Below, one piece after another: positions 1 through 12,898 of a DNA stretch of 64,000 bases. The DNA comes from Mimachlamys varia (taxonomy: Eukaryota > Mollusca > Bivalvia > Pectinida > Pectinidae). The stretch lies in assembly GCA_947623455.1 (NCBI GenBank), contig OX392538.1:26845001-26909000 (forward strand). Reading direction: 5' to 3'. The notes beneath the pieces are model-generated. The model was not told the DNA's origin. It did not search any database and saw only the letters and a program-made list of their open reading frames with translations. The position numbers and the translations under genes were made by a program. Every line of letters begins with the position of its first letter. Positions within the stretch are counted from its first letter, which is position 1.

Positions 1-3000
1 GTAAGAGATTACCCTTGTTCTCTTATATTTATACTTTTTTCTTAATTAAACTTGAAAATTGGTGACGCTGTGGGCAGTTCGTCTTAAGTTCGACATCTCA
101 AAGTTTCCTCCGATTAAACAAATGTATTTGTTATCTTAAATAGTATATCATCTTTCTTAAATGAAAGGTACTTATGCAGTTGAACGGCGTGTCCCAAAAG
201 AAAAGTTCCCGAATGATAAGTAGGTCACATTTCGATAATTCTCGACAGTGAAAGTAAGGCCTTCTTTTGACGTTAAGCTAATCAGCATTCGACCAGTTGG
301 GCAATTTTTTCCCATACTTGTTTATAAGTTGTGTTTTGAAAAATATCACTTTTATAGAAATAATAGTTTTCGACGTTTCTCCAGTAAAAATGTATTGAAA
401 TATCTTACCCTGTTTTGGTCATTTTCTCTCTGCAATAAACATAGTAAGTATAAGTGAACAAAAGTTGAAATTATGGCGATTTATATTCGATTGATTTATC
501 AATTGATAAATAAGTAAAACAATAGTTAACTTTATCAAATCTTTTCTCAGTACACCGTCCATTTATTGAATGATACATTTAGCATCATGGAATGACTGTA
601 TTGTCCGTCAAAAAGAAATATGCAGGTTATTGACTGAAAAAGCATATAAAAGCTTTTATATATGCTTTTGAAGTCATCAAATAAATGCCGATTGATCTAC
701 CCGATTTACAAAATTATCAAATAAAAACAAATGTTTGATTGCCGAGCGATACAAGTCCCTTAAAATTTTTATTACGCTTTTATACAAAATGGTTAAAAAA
801 GCTGGATATTTTACTTCAATAATCAAATTCAGAAACCAATACAAAAAATATATTTTGTAATTAACTTGCATCACTGAAAGTATAATAATGACAACAGATT
901 AAACATTTTCAGCATGAAGTGGAACTATTTTCTTACCCTCAATTCTGTTATGCTTTATCCCTATCACTGTCAGAGTTTACCCTTGTTCTCTTATATATAT
1001 ACTTTTTCCTTAATTAAACTTGAAAATTGGTGACGCTTTGGGCAGTTCGTGTAACGTTCGTCTTAAGTTCCAAGTTTCCTCCGATTGAACAAATGTATTT
1101 GTTATCTTAAATAGTATATCATTTTCCTTAAATGAAAGGTACTTATGCAGTTGAACGACCTGTCCCAAAAGAAAAGTTCCCGAATGATAGGTAGGATACA
1201 TTTCGATAATTCTCGACAGTGAAAGTAAGGCCTTCTTTTGACGTTAAGCTAATCAGCATTCGACCAGTTGGGCAATTTTTTCCCATACTTGTTTATAAGT
1301 TGTGTTTTGAAAAATATCACTTTTATAGAAATAATAGTTTTCGACGTTTCTCCAGTAAAAATGTATTGAAATATCTTACCCTGTTTTGGTCATTTTCTCT
1401 CTGCAATAAACATAGTAAGTATAAGTGAACAAAAGTTGAAATTATGGCGATTTATATTCGATTGATTTATCAATTGATAAATAAGTAAAACAATAGTTAA
1501 CTTTATCACATCTTTTCTCAGTACACCGTCCATTTATTGAATGATACATTTAGCATCATGGAATGACTGTATTGTCCGTCAAAAAGAAATATGCAGGTTA
1601 TTGACTGAAAAAGCATATAAAAGCTTTTATATATGCTTTTGAAGTCATCAAATAAATGCCGATTGATCTACCCGATTTACAAAATTATCAAATAAAAACA
1701 AATGTTTGATTGCCGAGCGATACAAGTCCCTTAAAAATTTTATTACGCTTTTATACAAAATGGTTAAAAAAGCTGGAAATTTTACTTCAATAATCAAATT
1801 CAGAAACCAATACAAAAAATATGTTTTGTAATTAACTTGCATCACTGAAAGTATAATAATGACAACAGATTAAACATTTTCAGCATGAAGTGGAACTATT
1901 TTCTTACCCTCAATTCTGTTATGCTTTATCCCTATCACTGTCAGAGTTTACCCCTGTTCTCTTATATTTATACTTTTTTCCTTAATTAAACTTGAAAATT
2001 GGTGACGCTTTGGGCAGTTCGTGTAACGTTCGTCTTAAGTTCCAAGTTTCCTCCGATTGAACAAATGTATTTGTTATCTTAAATAGTATATCATTTTCCT
2101 TAAATGAAAGGTACTTATGCAGTTGAACGACCTGTCCCAAAAGAAAAGTTCCCGAATGATAGGTAGGATACATTTCGATAATTCTCGACAGTGAAAGTAA
2201 GGCCTTCTTTTGACGTTAAGCTAATCAGCATTCGACCAGTTGGGCAATTTTTTCCCATACTTGTTTATAAGTTGTGTTTTGAAAAATATCACTTTTATAG
2301 AAATAATAGTTTTCGACGTTTCTCCAGTAAAAATGTATTGAAATATCTTACCCTGTTTTGGTCATTTTCTCTCTGCAATAAACATAGTAAGTATAAGTGA
2401 ACAAAAGTTGAAATTATGGCGATTTATATTCGATTGATTTATCAATTGATAAATAAGTAAAACAATAGTTAACTTTATCACATCTTTTCTCAGTACACCG
2501 TCCATTTATTGAATGATACATTTAGCATCATGGAATGACTGTATTGTCCGTCAAAAAGAAATGTGCAGGTTATTGACTGAAAAAGCATATAAAAGCTTTT
2601 ATATATGCTTTTGAAGTCATCAAATAAATGCCGATTGATCTACCCGATTTACAAAATTATCAAATAAAAACAAATGTTTGATTGCCGAGCGATACAAGTC
2701 CCTTAAAAATTTTATTACGCTTTTAAACAAAATGGTTAAAAAAGCTGGAAATTTTACTTCAATAATCAAATTCAGAAACCAATACAAAAAATATGTTTTG
2801 TAATTAACTTGCATCACTGAAAGTATAATAATGACAACAGATTAAACATTTTCAGCATGAAGTGGAACTATTTTCTTACCCTCAATTCTGTTATGCTTTA
2901 TCCCTATCACTGTCAGAGTTTACCCCTGTTCTCTTATATATATACTTTTTTCCTTAATTAAACTTGAAAATTGGTGACGCTTTGGGCAGTTCGTGTAACG

Positions 3001-4199
3001 TTCGTCTTAAGTTCCAAGTTTCCTCCGATTGAACAAATGTATTTGTTATCTTAAATAGTATATCATTTTCCTTAAATGAAAGGTACTTATGCAGTTGAAC
3101 GACCTGTCCCAAAAGAAAAGTTCCCGAATGATAGGTAGGATACATTTCGATAATTCTCGACAGTGAAAGTAAGGCCTTCTTTTGACGTTAAGCTAATCAG
3201 CATTCGACCAGTTGGGCAATTTTTTCCCATACTTGTTTATAAGTTGTGTTTTGAAAAATATCACTTTTATAGAAATAATAGTTTTCGACGTTTCTCCAGT
3301 AAAAATGTATTGAAATATCTTACCCTGTTTTGGTCATTTTCTCTCTGCAATAAACATAGTAAGTATAAGTGAACAAAAGTTGAAATTATGGCGATTTATA
3401 TTCGATTGATTTATCAATTGATAAATAAGTAAAACAATAGTTAACTTTATCAAATCTTTTCTCAGTACACCGTCCATTTATTGAATGATACATTTAGCAT
3501 CATGGAATGACTGTATTGTCCGTCAAAAAGAAATGTGCAGGTTATTGACTGAAAAAGCATATAAAAGCTTTTATATATGCTTTTGAAGTCATCAAATAAA
3601 TGCCGATTGATCTACCCGATTTACAAAATTATCAAATAAAAACAAATGTTTGATTGCCGAGCGATACAAGTCCCTTGAAATTTTTATTACGCTTTTATAC
3701 AAAATGGTTAAAAAAGCTGGAAATTTTACTTCAATAATCAAATTCAGAAACCAATACAAAAAATATGTTTTGTAATTAACTTGCATCACTGAAAGTATAA
3801 TAATGACAACAGATTAAACATTTTCAGCATGAAGTGGAACTATTTTCTTACCCTCAATTCTGTTATGCTTTATCCCTATCACTGTCAGAGTTTACCCTTG
3901 TTCTCTTATATATATACTTTTTTCCTTAATTAAACTTGAAAATTGGTGACGCTTTGGGCAGTTCGTGTAACGTTCGTCTTAAGTTCCAAGTTTCCTCCGA
4001 TTGAACAAATGTATTTGTTATCTTAAATAGTATATCATTTTCCTTAAATGAAAGGTACTTATGCAGTTGAACGACCTGTCCCAAAAGAAAAGTTCCCGAA
4101 TGATAGGTAGGATACATTTCGATAATTCTCGACAGTGAAAGTAAGGCCTTCGTTTGTCGTTAAGCTAATCAGCATTCGACCAGATGGGCAGCTTGAAGC
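1..4199. repeat. 972-bp satellite array, about 4.3 copies
   Basis: The same sequence recurs at 971-972-base spacing: the landmark GTGAAAGTAAGGCCTTC lies near 248, 1219, 2191 and 3163, and again near 4135. Copies two to four are almost identical; the first differs more, lacking a short insert near 80. Small ORFs (69, 65 and 63 codons) recur in every copy but match no family I know. The array ends near 4199 and is cut by the window start. Parts of the monomer, including the GTTAAGCTAA..CAGCATT stretch, align with the B repeat at 49.6-49.9, 53.7-53.9 and 63.1-63.3 kb, so satellite and dispersed repeat share ancestry. Confidence 0.95.
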
Positions 4200-4485
4200 A
4201 TTACTGACAGCACACGACACGCTAAGGCCAATATAATGTAATTCTTTTTGGAACTAGTATATGGTCTTTGGTTCTGCATTTAATTTTGCAGCCTCTGAAG
4301 GATTTGGCATAGATAACCCAATGATGTATATGTATACTAAACCTCAGTTGAATATATGCACAAAAGAGATAATTTGTGAAAACTCTAAAACAAAGTGACA
4401 GACAAGCAGACATACATAGCAAATATAAGTAATGAAAATTCTATAAAACTGGCAGGCAGACTATTTTCTTACCTTCAGATCTGCA

Positions 4486-5960
4486 TGTAATAGGGTATAT
4501 ATTTAGATTTATTTGTAGACTTATATAGTTACATATATACTAAATATTATATAATTGGTAAAGATATATATGTCAAGCATTTAGAATATATAGTTTAATG
4601 AATCAGGTTTTGTCAGAAATGTTTTATGTAAGCGCATGTTTTCTGGTGTGTAAGGTAGTGCAAGGGCTTGAAATGGATCTGTATTTGTGACATGTATTCA
4701 CCTGGGTATGCACGTGAGTGAGTAAGTAAGTGTGAAAGAGTTCTTATGACATCTGAGAGAGGACGAGCCATATGATTGGTCAGGACAGATGCCTAAGTTT
4801 ACTTGGGTAAAGGCTTTAGCCACCTTGGGCACTCTGCTCCCGACCTTCATCGGAACAACAGCTTTTGACATTATGGGGAAACTTAAACAAATTAACTCTT
4901 TGGTAAGTTTTTACTTTAATTTTTGTAATAGGTTTTTGGATATCTTATATTATAGATAATGTAGGAAATATTGTGTTTTGTTATTTAATTGAGCTTATAC
5001 AAGTTTTAAATATTCTATATAAAGTAATTGACATTTTTTCATTTGAATTATTTCAAGGTCAGAGTGAAAATTGAATATGCAAAGATAAGTCTTTTTGTTA
5101 ATTTACATTTTTATGAATTTCTATTTCAATTCATATACGTTAAATTGTTAATGGTTAAGTTTATATTATTTTAGGATATTTAAAACTCCTGGGAAAACTG
5201 CTGTACTGTAGATTGGAGAATTTAGGGATAACCTCCACACTATAGCTGTGGGGTGAGTGTACCTTAGGTCTGAAATGATTTTAAATATGTATGTACTAGG
5301 ATTTTATCTGAGGAATGAATGTAGACTTTTAATAGTGTCTTCGTGTAATTGTTAGAGTAAAAGTTTAGGTTTGAAAGTAATGATATTTATGTGATTATGT
5401 AAAGAATGAATGTATAATCATTTGGAATAGTTAAATAAAATCATTTATTACATTTTTACCAGTGAAATATCGAAAATTATTCATTTTATAAAAGTGATAT
5501 TTTTCACTCGTGAGAAATATGATATTTTTCACTACTGAAAAATACCATTTTTTCTGATTTGATCAATCAGAACGCTGCTTACAAACGACATTTGGGAAAA
5601 TCAAAAGCTGCCACTGAACATTTTACTATAAAAATGTAATAAAAAGAATATCCAACAGAATCTTCAGTAATACCAAACATATTCATACTACAGATTTAGA
5701 AATCGTTATATCTATAAATACCATTGTCTATATACATTTGATAGGGTAAGATAGATATATGTTATATAATAGCATTTATCATAGCGTTATTTCCCTTTAT
5801 CTATGTAACGTATGTAAGTATGCGAGGTATGTTTGGTTGCATGTGAGATTTATATCTTGTTTTTGTTGTGCCTACATGGTTTTATTATTGGACCAAAATA
5901 AACTTGTCGAGTATCTAATTCTGGAGTCATCGTCTTGATGTGTAGTGAACCCCGGTAACA
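4486..5960 (+). repeat. 5' LTR of the gypsy element
   Basis: The LTR starts TGTAATAGGG and ends CCCGGTAACA, so it has TG..CA ends, and it is followed two bases later by the primer-binding site. It is 1475 bp including a 198-bp MITE. Its first 960 bases align with 12,623-13,790. An AATAAA at about 5896 near the end is a plausible polyadenylation signal. Confidence 0.9.
5445..5642. mobile_element. MITE with TTATTACATTTTT termini inside the 5' LTR
   Basis: Terminal inverted repeats TTATTACATTTTTA and TAAAAATGTAATAA bound about 198 bp. Internal TTTTTCACT motifs are repeated. The 3' LTR lacks this insertion at this place but has a longer relative a short distance away, at 13,790. Confidence 0.75.
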
Positions 5961-5962
5961 AA

Positions 5963-5975
5963 TGGCGCCCAACGT
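5963..5975 (+). promoter_or_regulatory. Primer-binding site, tRNA-Lys type
   Basis: TGGCGCCCAACGT begins two bases after the 5' LTR. It is complementary to the 3' end of animal tRNA-Lys (..ACGTTGGGCGCCA), the classic minus-strand primer for many retroelements. The match runs 13 bases. Confidence 0.88.
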
Positions 5976-7679
5976 TTTCAACGACAAGCAAGTACTGAGG
6001 TAGATCTACATGTTTACGGTATTCCAGGATGTTCTGTCAGCTTGATATCAGTTCAGGAGCTTTGACATTCCAGTTACATAAAGTGAGTGCTACAACACTG
6101 TGATGAACATTCTGATTGCTATAACTTTTGAAAACTGAAGTTAATTTAATGTCTCCCGTTGTCTACTACTTCGGATAATTTCCTTAATTATAAGATGATT
6201 TTTTGTGTAAACGTCCTTGACATTAGGTCTATGACCTAGATCAGCTTGTTCCTGTTTCCGGTGTCTGGTTTGCGATTTCCTGTTTATTTTTGAATTGCAA
6301 AACGTTGTTCCTGGTGAAGAGAATATGGTTTTTCAGTGAAGTATCATATCCATATTATATTGACATCTAAACTTACTAAAATAACTTATAATATTATTCC
6401 ACTGTGAAAGGAGGGAGTAGACTGTGATAGTGTGACCTATTTATTTATTAGATTTTTATTCAATTTTATACTGTAAAGTTTACTTTGCTATCTTTGCTTA
6501 TTCCGTCATGTAATTCTATAATACTATGTACTTGTAGTTGAGCAAATTATCATATATCTAATACAGTCAGTCTGTATCTATTTAACATTTGACTATCAAC
6601 ACTAATTTTACTGTGATACAGACCTGAAGTTCATTCACTTTACTGTTGGGTAGGTTAGTTTTTGTTTTCCTTTCTTTAATTATAGTACTATTGTGTTTGG
6701 AGTTCTAACAATATCTTTTTTCCTTTTGTTAAATTTGATTAGCCTTTAGATTTTATAATATATTTTTTGCTGTTTTTTTTTCGATCGCTGCCGCACTTCC
6801 ATTTATTGATTATCTATACAAGTATTGTGTACGTGTAAACTTTAATTATAATTTATTATTCTTTTGATTAAAAGTAAATTTTAGGTTTTTGATCTTTTCG
6901 GTAATATACATTATAATATGAATATCTTTATCTGATATCTATTAACTATGACATTGACTTAACATTCGACATTGTGTGCTAGTTGTTGTGACAGCTGTGC
7001 GAGTTTACATATCGGTGTTTGTTGTTTCAGGTTTGTGTTTAATTACTGGAAATTTAAATTATATAACTTGATTCTAATGAGAAATATTTGGAAGTGCTAG
7101 AAATGTTAGGTTATATGTATTACTCATTCAGTATTGTGAACATCATTATAACTGGGTATCTACTCAAAGGTAAGCTGAATTAAATATATTTTTTTCAGAT
7201 TTTGAATATATTAAAGGTATTGAGATTTGATAGTACACTACATATTGTGGTACTACTGCGTAAAAAGCCAGTTTGTACTTAGCTTGTTAACAATTGATGG
7301 TTGTGTTCATTTTTCTTCAATTGTAATTACTGTATTTTGTAAAATTGTAACACCGGGACATTTCTTATTTGGACTTTGTTTATTCACTTGGACTTTGGAA
7401 ATTCCTCATCGGTAATTTAAACATTTTTCCTTGGACTTTAGTACACCATTGGACTTCATTCTTCATAGATTTTTGTTTCCCGTCAGATTTTGACTTTGTT
7501 GAAAATATTTTGATTTAGTTTTTGTATACAACATTCATTGATAAGTGTTCTATTACAATTAGACTAAAGGTGAGTTATACACATTTGATTTTGTTTCAGA
7601 CTTGGGCTTTTACTATTTCATGTACCATTTAACATACTTTATACCTTGTACTCTTAGACTTAGCTCTATTTTTGATGAG
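5976..7679 (+). other. Leader of the gypsy element, no gene seen
   Basis: About 1.7 kb of AT-rich sequence lies between the primer site and gag. Only short ORFs without recognisable content are present. It probably corresponds to the transcript leader with packaging signals, but nothing in it shows that directly. Confidence 0.6.
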
Positions 7680-8647
7680 ATGGAAGTCAAGCCTAATGTG
7701 GAATCCAAGAAAGCATTCGCGCAGGTCGATGTTCAGGGTGCTGAAGGTGGTGTAGAAGATGATCATAACCCTCGCACAACATTTTATGACCTAGGATATC
7801 CAATTTCCATGGATCTTCAGACAAGAAGGACCAAGTCACATATGAACAGTGGAAGTATAAAGTGGAATGTCTTGAGGAAGACCATATCTTCTCCAATGAG
7901 GAACTTGCATTAGCTGTACGCCAATTTTTAAATGGAGAAGCTTCTAGAGTGACAAGAAGACTGGGTCGACATAGTACCACAAGACATATAGGCACTAAGA
8001 TGGATAGTGTTTTGGGTATCATAGAGTCAAAGGAATCACTTCTGGAAAAGTTCTATAGTGCTTCACAGGGAGCAACAGAGGATGTGTCAGCATGGGGCTC
8101 AAGACTAGAAGAACTTTCGGACAGAGCCAAACAGAAGGGAGAGGTACAACCTAATAGAATGGGAGAGATGCTTCGTTCAAAAGTTTGGAGTGGACTTCGA
8201 CAATCCCTCAGGGATATCTCCGGTCACAAGTTTGATGCTTTGAGAGACTTTGACTCCCTGAGAGTGACACTTCGACAGATTGAGCATGACCATACCGACA
8301 ACGCTGACAAGAAACCAGCTACAGTAAAGATGGCTGCACAACCCAAAGCCAAGGAGGGTGATGAGATTGCAAAGTTGAAAGCTATGATTAACCAGCTGTC
8401 GGCAGATGTTAAGGCATGGAAAGAGAAAGGTAGTAATCCACAGCAGAAACAAGGGAACAAGGAATACAAGAAGCAGTACCAAACTCCTAGAGAGGGGAGA
8501 GATGACCAACAGCAGGGTGACAAGAAGGATGTTATTTGTTTGAGATCTGGTCAGGTTGGACATAACAAGATGGGAGCCAGAGTTATTTTAGATCTTTCCA
8601 AAAAGAGTTTAAACGGGAGTCAGCCTACTGAGAAGGGTCAGCAGTAG
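7680..8647 (+). pseudogene. gag (capsid plus degenerate zinc knuckle), frameshifted
   Basis: The likely start is the ATG at 7680 (MEVKPNVESK..). That frame runs to 7913, but the recognisable capsid lies in the frame ending at 8647: YEQWKYKVECL, then VRQFLNGEASRVTRRLG, then DFDSLRVTLRQIEHDH, a pattern typical of gypsy/PNMA-type capsids. A frameshift before about 7820 therefore splits gag. Near the C-terminus, after a basic Gln-rich stretch, comes CLRSGQVGHNKMGA, a CCHC knuckle in which the second Cys is Ser and the fourth is Ala, so two of four zinc ligands are lost. It ends at an in-frame TAG (8645-8647) that separates it from protease in the same frame. Confidence 0.88.
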
Positions 8648-9244
8648 GCTGGGAAAGCAGATTCTGCTCAACTAGTTGGTGAATGTAGTGAGACACTGGT
8701 AAGTATCTCGGGTATAGATGTTTTAGCTCTACTCGATACAGGGTATATAGTTTCCACCATGAGCGAGACATTCTATAGGACACATCTCAGTCATTTAGAG
8801 TTACAACCAATCACAGTTGAGTGTGCTGGAGGAACACTATTACCATATATTGGATGTGTTGAGGCTACCTTGTGTGGACTTCCTGGAGTGAACGAGCACA
8901 TTGGTTTATTTCTGGTCGTTCCTGATAGCCGCTATAACAAAGCAGTTCCATTGCTTTTGGGAACCAACATCCTCATTGAAGCTTTGAATAGGAGTCGTAA
9001 AGTGTTTGGACAGAGATTCATGCAAGATACACCATTGGCTACTCCATGGTACTTGACGTTTCGATGTTTGATGTTGAGGGCAAATGAGTTGAAACAGAAA
9101 AAATGGTGTTTAGGCATAGTGAAGACTTCAGAGAGTGGAAACATTGTGATTACATCCAATTATATTGACACTTTGCTGTGTGTTGTTGACAAGCCAGTCT
9201 GTTACAGCCGGTTTCTATATCAATTAATAAAGATTTGGACATAA
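8648..9244 (+). pseudogene. Retroviral-type aspartic protease region
   Basis: This is the same reading frame as the end of gag, directly after the TAG. It contains ALLDTGYIVSTMS, the protease active-site motif (D-T-G at 8735-8743) with Tyr where Ser or Ala normally follows, and downstream PLLLGTNIL, matching the (I/L)LG(T/R)N(I/L)L motif near the end of such proteases. The frame stays open to 9244. Family knowledge: this enzyme would cut the gag-pol polyprotein as a dimer. The region lacks its own start codon upstream of the active site, so expression would need readthrough of the TAG. Confidence 0.85.
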
Positions 9245-9411
9245 CACCAGGGTTATTTCATTATGGCAGCATATACCAATAACCATATCTAACGTCAGTG
9301 TTAGAAACCTCACTCTGCCATCAAGATCAAGCATTGCCTAACTCCATCCTGTATCTGTAGAGGGACTTCAATGCTCCTACTGAGCACAGGGACTTCAGAG
9401 ATTTACTACAT

Positions 9412-10888
9412 TTGGATGTTACAGAGTTAACTGAAGAACAACGGCAAAGTACGGATAGTGTGTTACAACATTTTGCTGATGTGTTTTCATCTGGGGATCT
9501 GGATCTTGGCCATTGTACGTCAACACAACAGAGGATAGACTTAACGGATTCTACTCCATTTCGACAGAGGTTAAGAAGGATTCAAACGGCTATTTATCAG
9601 TAAGTCAGAGATCATCTTCGGCAACTTGCAGCTTGTGGGGTAATAATACATTCACATTGGCCCTGGTCTTCATGTGTGGTGCTTGCACGCAAGAAGGAAG
9701 GAAGCCTCCGCATGTGCATTGACTACAGGCAGCTGAACTTAAGGACAAACAGAGATTCGTATGCGTTGCAACGAATTGGAGAGATACTGGATTCCTTGCA
9801 TGGATCGAAGCTGTTCTCAGTTCTCAATATGAAAAGTGGATATCACCAGGTAGAAGTTATGGAGAAACATAAAGAACGTACTGCATGTACTGTAGGACCA
9901 CTTGGTCTCTGGGAGTACAACAGGATGCCATTTGCGTTGATAAACGCTCCAGCCACTTACCAACGCCTAATGGAAGATTGTTTAGGAGACTACATTGGAT
10001 CTATCTGCTTCATCTATTTGGATGATCTGATTGTGTTTTCATGGGACTTCGACGAGCACATGGATACGTTTGAAATTGTACAACAGAGATTGAGGGAGAA
10101 TAGTATTAAATTATCGCCAAAAGACGTGTTCCTTGCTAAAGGCTTAGATGAAATACTTGAGAGTTGTGGTATGAGAAACTGGAGTGGAGGTAGATCCTAA
10201 AAAGATTGAGAAGATAGTGCAGTGGAAGACACCTAAAAGTCCAGAGGAAATTAGGCAGTTCCTTGGGTTTGCTAGATACTATCGGAAGTTTGTCCGGAAT
10301 TTTTCCAAGATAGCCAGGCCCTTGAATAATTTTTTGCCATCAACTGGTCGGGAAAATACCAAATCAAAGAAAAGGAAGCAACAGACTGAACAGATTCAGT
10401 GGTTCTGGGGTAAAAAACAACAGGAAGCATTCGAACAGCTGAAGTCTATACTAACATCACCGCCTGTTTTTTGGATATGCAGACTTTTCACTTCCCTTTG
10501 AGTACACGTTGATGCCAGTGCCAAGGGACTTGGAGCCATTCTGTATCAGGAACGGGAAGGAAAGAAGAACGTTCTTAGCTATGCAAGCAGATGATTAAAT
10601 AAGACTGAACGGAAGTACCCAGCCAATAAATTGGAATTCCTTGCTTTGAAATGGGCCATAATGGATAAGTTTACAGATTACCTTTACGGAAATCGCTTTA
10701 CGGTGGTAACGCACAACAATCCGCTCACGTATGATTTTTACAATAGCGAAACTGCTACAGGAAAGCGTTGGTTGGGTGCCTTGTCATCATTTGACTTTAC
10801 GATCAAGTACACTGCAGGGAGAAACAACACCGATGCCGACATTCTGTCAAGGATGCCAGAGGAGACCCCCTTGGAGGTTGACAGGTAA
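9412..10888 (+). pseudogene. Reverse transcriptase and RNase H of the gypsy element
   Basis: The RT frame runs 9412-10200 with one in-frame TAA at 9601-9603. Motifs in order: LARKKEGSLRMCIDYRQLN, FSVLNMKSGYHQ, MPFALINAPATYQ and YLDD (10015-10026). The first catalytic Asp of motif A is Asn (AAT 9826-9828), which should abolish polymerisation. A frameshift near 10,140-10,190 moves reading to the next frame: VDPKKIEKIVQW, IRQFLGFARYYRKFVRNFS, then RNase H HVDASAKGLGAILYQ, KLEFLALKWAI and NNPLTYDF. Stops interrupt at 10,499 and 10,592. The usual DNNPL Asp is His. The order and the LEFLALKW motif are gypsy-type. Confidence 0.93.
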
Positions 10889-12173
10889 TCGGTGAAGGCC
10901 ATATGTGCGACTGTACAGGGGAATGAAAGAGCCGAGGTGGCAATACTCTAGACGGTGATTTACAAGACATGGAACAATTGTCTTCACGTGACTGGAGGAA
11001 ACTTCAAGGACGGGATAGAGTGTTGTAAACCACCAGGACAGGACATGTGTCCGGCACAACTGTCCATACTACGTAGTTTCGAAAAGTTGGTGCTTAAGGA
11101 TGGAATTCTGTGTCGACAAACCATTTGTGGAAGATGGAACAGAGACTTCTGCCATTTGCTACGGTACATCAGGTGTTAGAGGCATTACATAATGATGTTG
11201 GTCATCCAGGTAGGGACCGCACGCTATCTCTTGTGAAGGATAGATTTGTCTGGCCTGGGATGTCCAGGGTTGTGGAGAATTGGTTACAGAAGTGTCCAAG
11301 ATGTATCAGAAGGAAATCATCAACAGCACAGTGAGCGCCGTTGGTAAACATCACCACGTTGCAGCCATTAGATCCAGTGTGCATTGATTATCTTACACTA
11401 GAAACATCGAAAGGAGGATATCAAAACATATTAGTTTTGACTGACCATTTTACCCGGTACGCTCAAGCATATCCTTATTTTAATAACTTCTTTGAGCACT
11501 ATGGATTTCCCGTCCGCTTGCATTCAGATCAGGTAGCAAATTTTGTGGGGAGGTTAGTTCATGAGCTGTGTCAGATTACTGGGATTCAGAAGTCAAGAAC
11601 AACACCCTACCATCCGATTGGTAATAGGATTTCCGAGAGGTTCAACCGCACTTTGCTGGGCACCTTGGAACATGACCAGAAGACAGACTGGAAAAAGCAT
11701 GTTGCACCTCTTGAACATGCCTACAACTACACCAAGAACGAACAAACTGGATACAGCCCTTTCCTGTACATGTTTGGGAGGCAACCTAGGTTGCCAGTAG
11801 ATCTGGCGTTTGGTATTCCGAGAAGAAAAGAACATCAGAGCCATTCCAGGTATATGGACGACTTAAGCAACCCATCCCAGAAATACCCGTGTTTAGGGTT
11901 AATCCAGAGACTGGAAGCGGTCGTGTCAAAACCCTACACCGTAACCTCCTGTTACCGGTGGGGGATCTTGGATTGACAAATACTGCTCTGGTAAAGGATC
12001 ATGTACAGGCTATAAAAGAAGACAACATCAAGCGGACAAAGGGGAAAAAGTTGGATACTAACGATGATGATGATGCGACTGAACTGAATTCTGAAGATGG
12101 GGAAGTGAATTGTGTTGTTCATCCACCAGTAGATGTGACAGGCACCCCAAAAAGTGGAGGTCACAGATGCTAA
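10889..12173 (+). pseudogene. Integrase of the gypsy element
   Basis: A degenerate linker leads to an intact HHCC zinc-binding module: H..H in LHNDVGHPGR and C..C in QKCPRC (frame 11,110-11,334, ending in TGA). The core continues in the same frame 11,341-11,976: VCIDYLTLE, LHSDQVANFVG and NRISERFNRTL provide the D, D and E of the DDE triad. Between AQAYP and NNFFEHYGFP about a dozen residues seem missing compared with the family. Another frame (11,889-12,173) carries the tail motif NPETGSGRVKTLHRNLLLP followed by an acidic stretch. The zinc and DDE residues survive, but frameshift, stop and deletion make it non-functional. Confidence 0.92.
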
Positions 12174-12582
12174 AGAGGGTACAGTAACTTCAGGTGGTGA
12201 AGATGACGACCCGATCGACTATGAAGTAGGAGGTAGTGAGGAGAGTAGCGATGACGACCGGACATCAGACAGAGAGGATGTTGCTCTTGATATACATCAG
12301 GGGGACTTAGCAGCGTCAGGCTGTAGATACCAGTCCTGTACCAGTTCTAGTACCAGTTCAAACTCCGAGAAGATCAACGAGAGATAGACAGGCACCCGCT
12401 TGGCAAACTTCTGGCGATTATGTTATGAATCAGCATCATATTGTTGACAGGAAACCTGATTGGCTTATCAGGGCAACATATTTATAGGAGTTGGACAAGT
12501 CCGGCACTCTAAGAGACCTACCTGAAAAGGTATTGGAATCGCTCCTAGCGATTGTCAGCAGTTTTAGTGGAGCTGTGTCGTA
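12154..12582 (+). pseudogene. C-terminal acidic tail of gypsy pol
   Basis: An Asp/Glu/Ser-rich tail is open at 12,154-12,387. A further frame change is needed to read TPRRSTRDRQAPAWQTSG, a basic motif common at the end of pol in this gypsy group. It then decays with stops before the polypurine tract. No enzymatic role is known for the tail. Confidence 0.65.
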
Positions 12583-12610
12583 AATGATGCGGAGATCATT
12601 TTGATTTGTT

Positions 12611-12622
12611 GAGGGGGGAGAA
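12611..12622 (+). promoter_or_regulatory. Polypurine tract
   Basis: GAGGGGGGAGAA lies immediately before the TGTAATAGGG start of the 3' LTR. This is the expected place and composition for the plus-strand primer. Confidence 0.92.
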
Positions 12623-12898
12623 TGTAATAGGGTTTATATTTAGATTTATTTGTAGCCATATATAGTTACATATATACTAAATATTATATAATTAGTTAAA
12701 ATATATTTGCCAAGCTTTAAGAATATACTCGTATAGTGTAATGTATCAGGTTTTGTCAGAAATGTTGTTTTCTGGTGTGAAAGGTAGTGCAAGGGCTTGT
12801 AATGGATATGTGTGTGTGACATGTATTCATCTGTGTATGCACATGGGTGAGTAAGTGAGAGAGAGTTGTTTTGACATCTGACAGAGGAAGAACAATAT

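Noticed and set aside
248..4117. Recurrent 63-69-codon ORFs in the satellite monomers
   Set aside because: They recur because the DNA repeats. There are no domains, no start context or splice support, and they lie on both strands of a tandem array.
7693..8563. Minus-strand ORFs across the gypsy gag
   Set aside because: Antisense shadows of gag, which is clearly recognisable on the plus strand.
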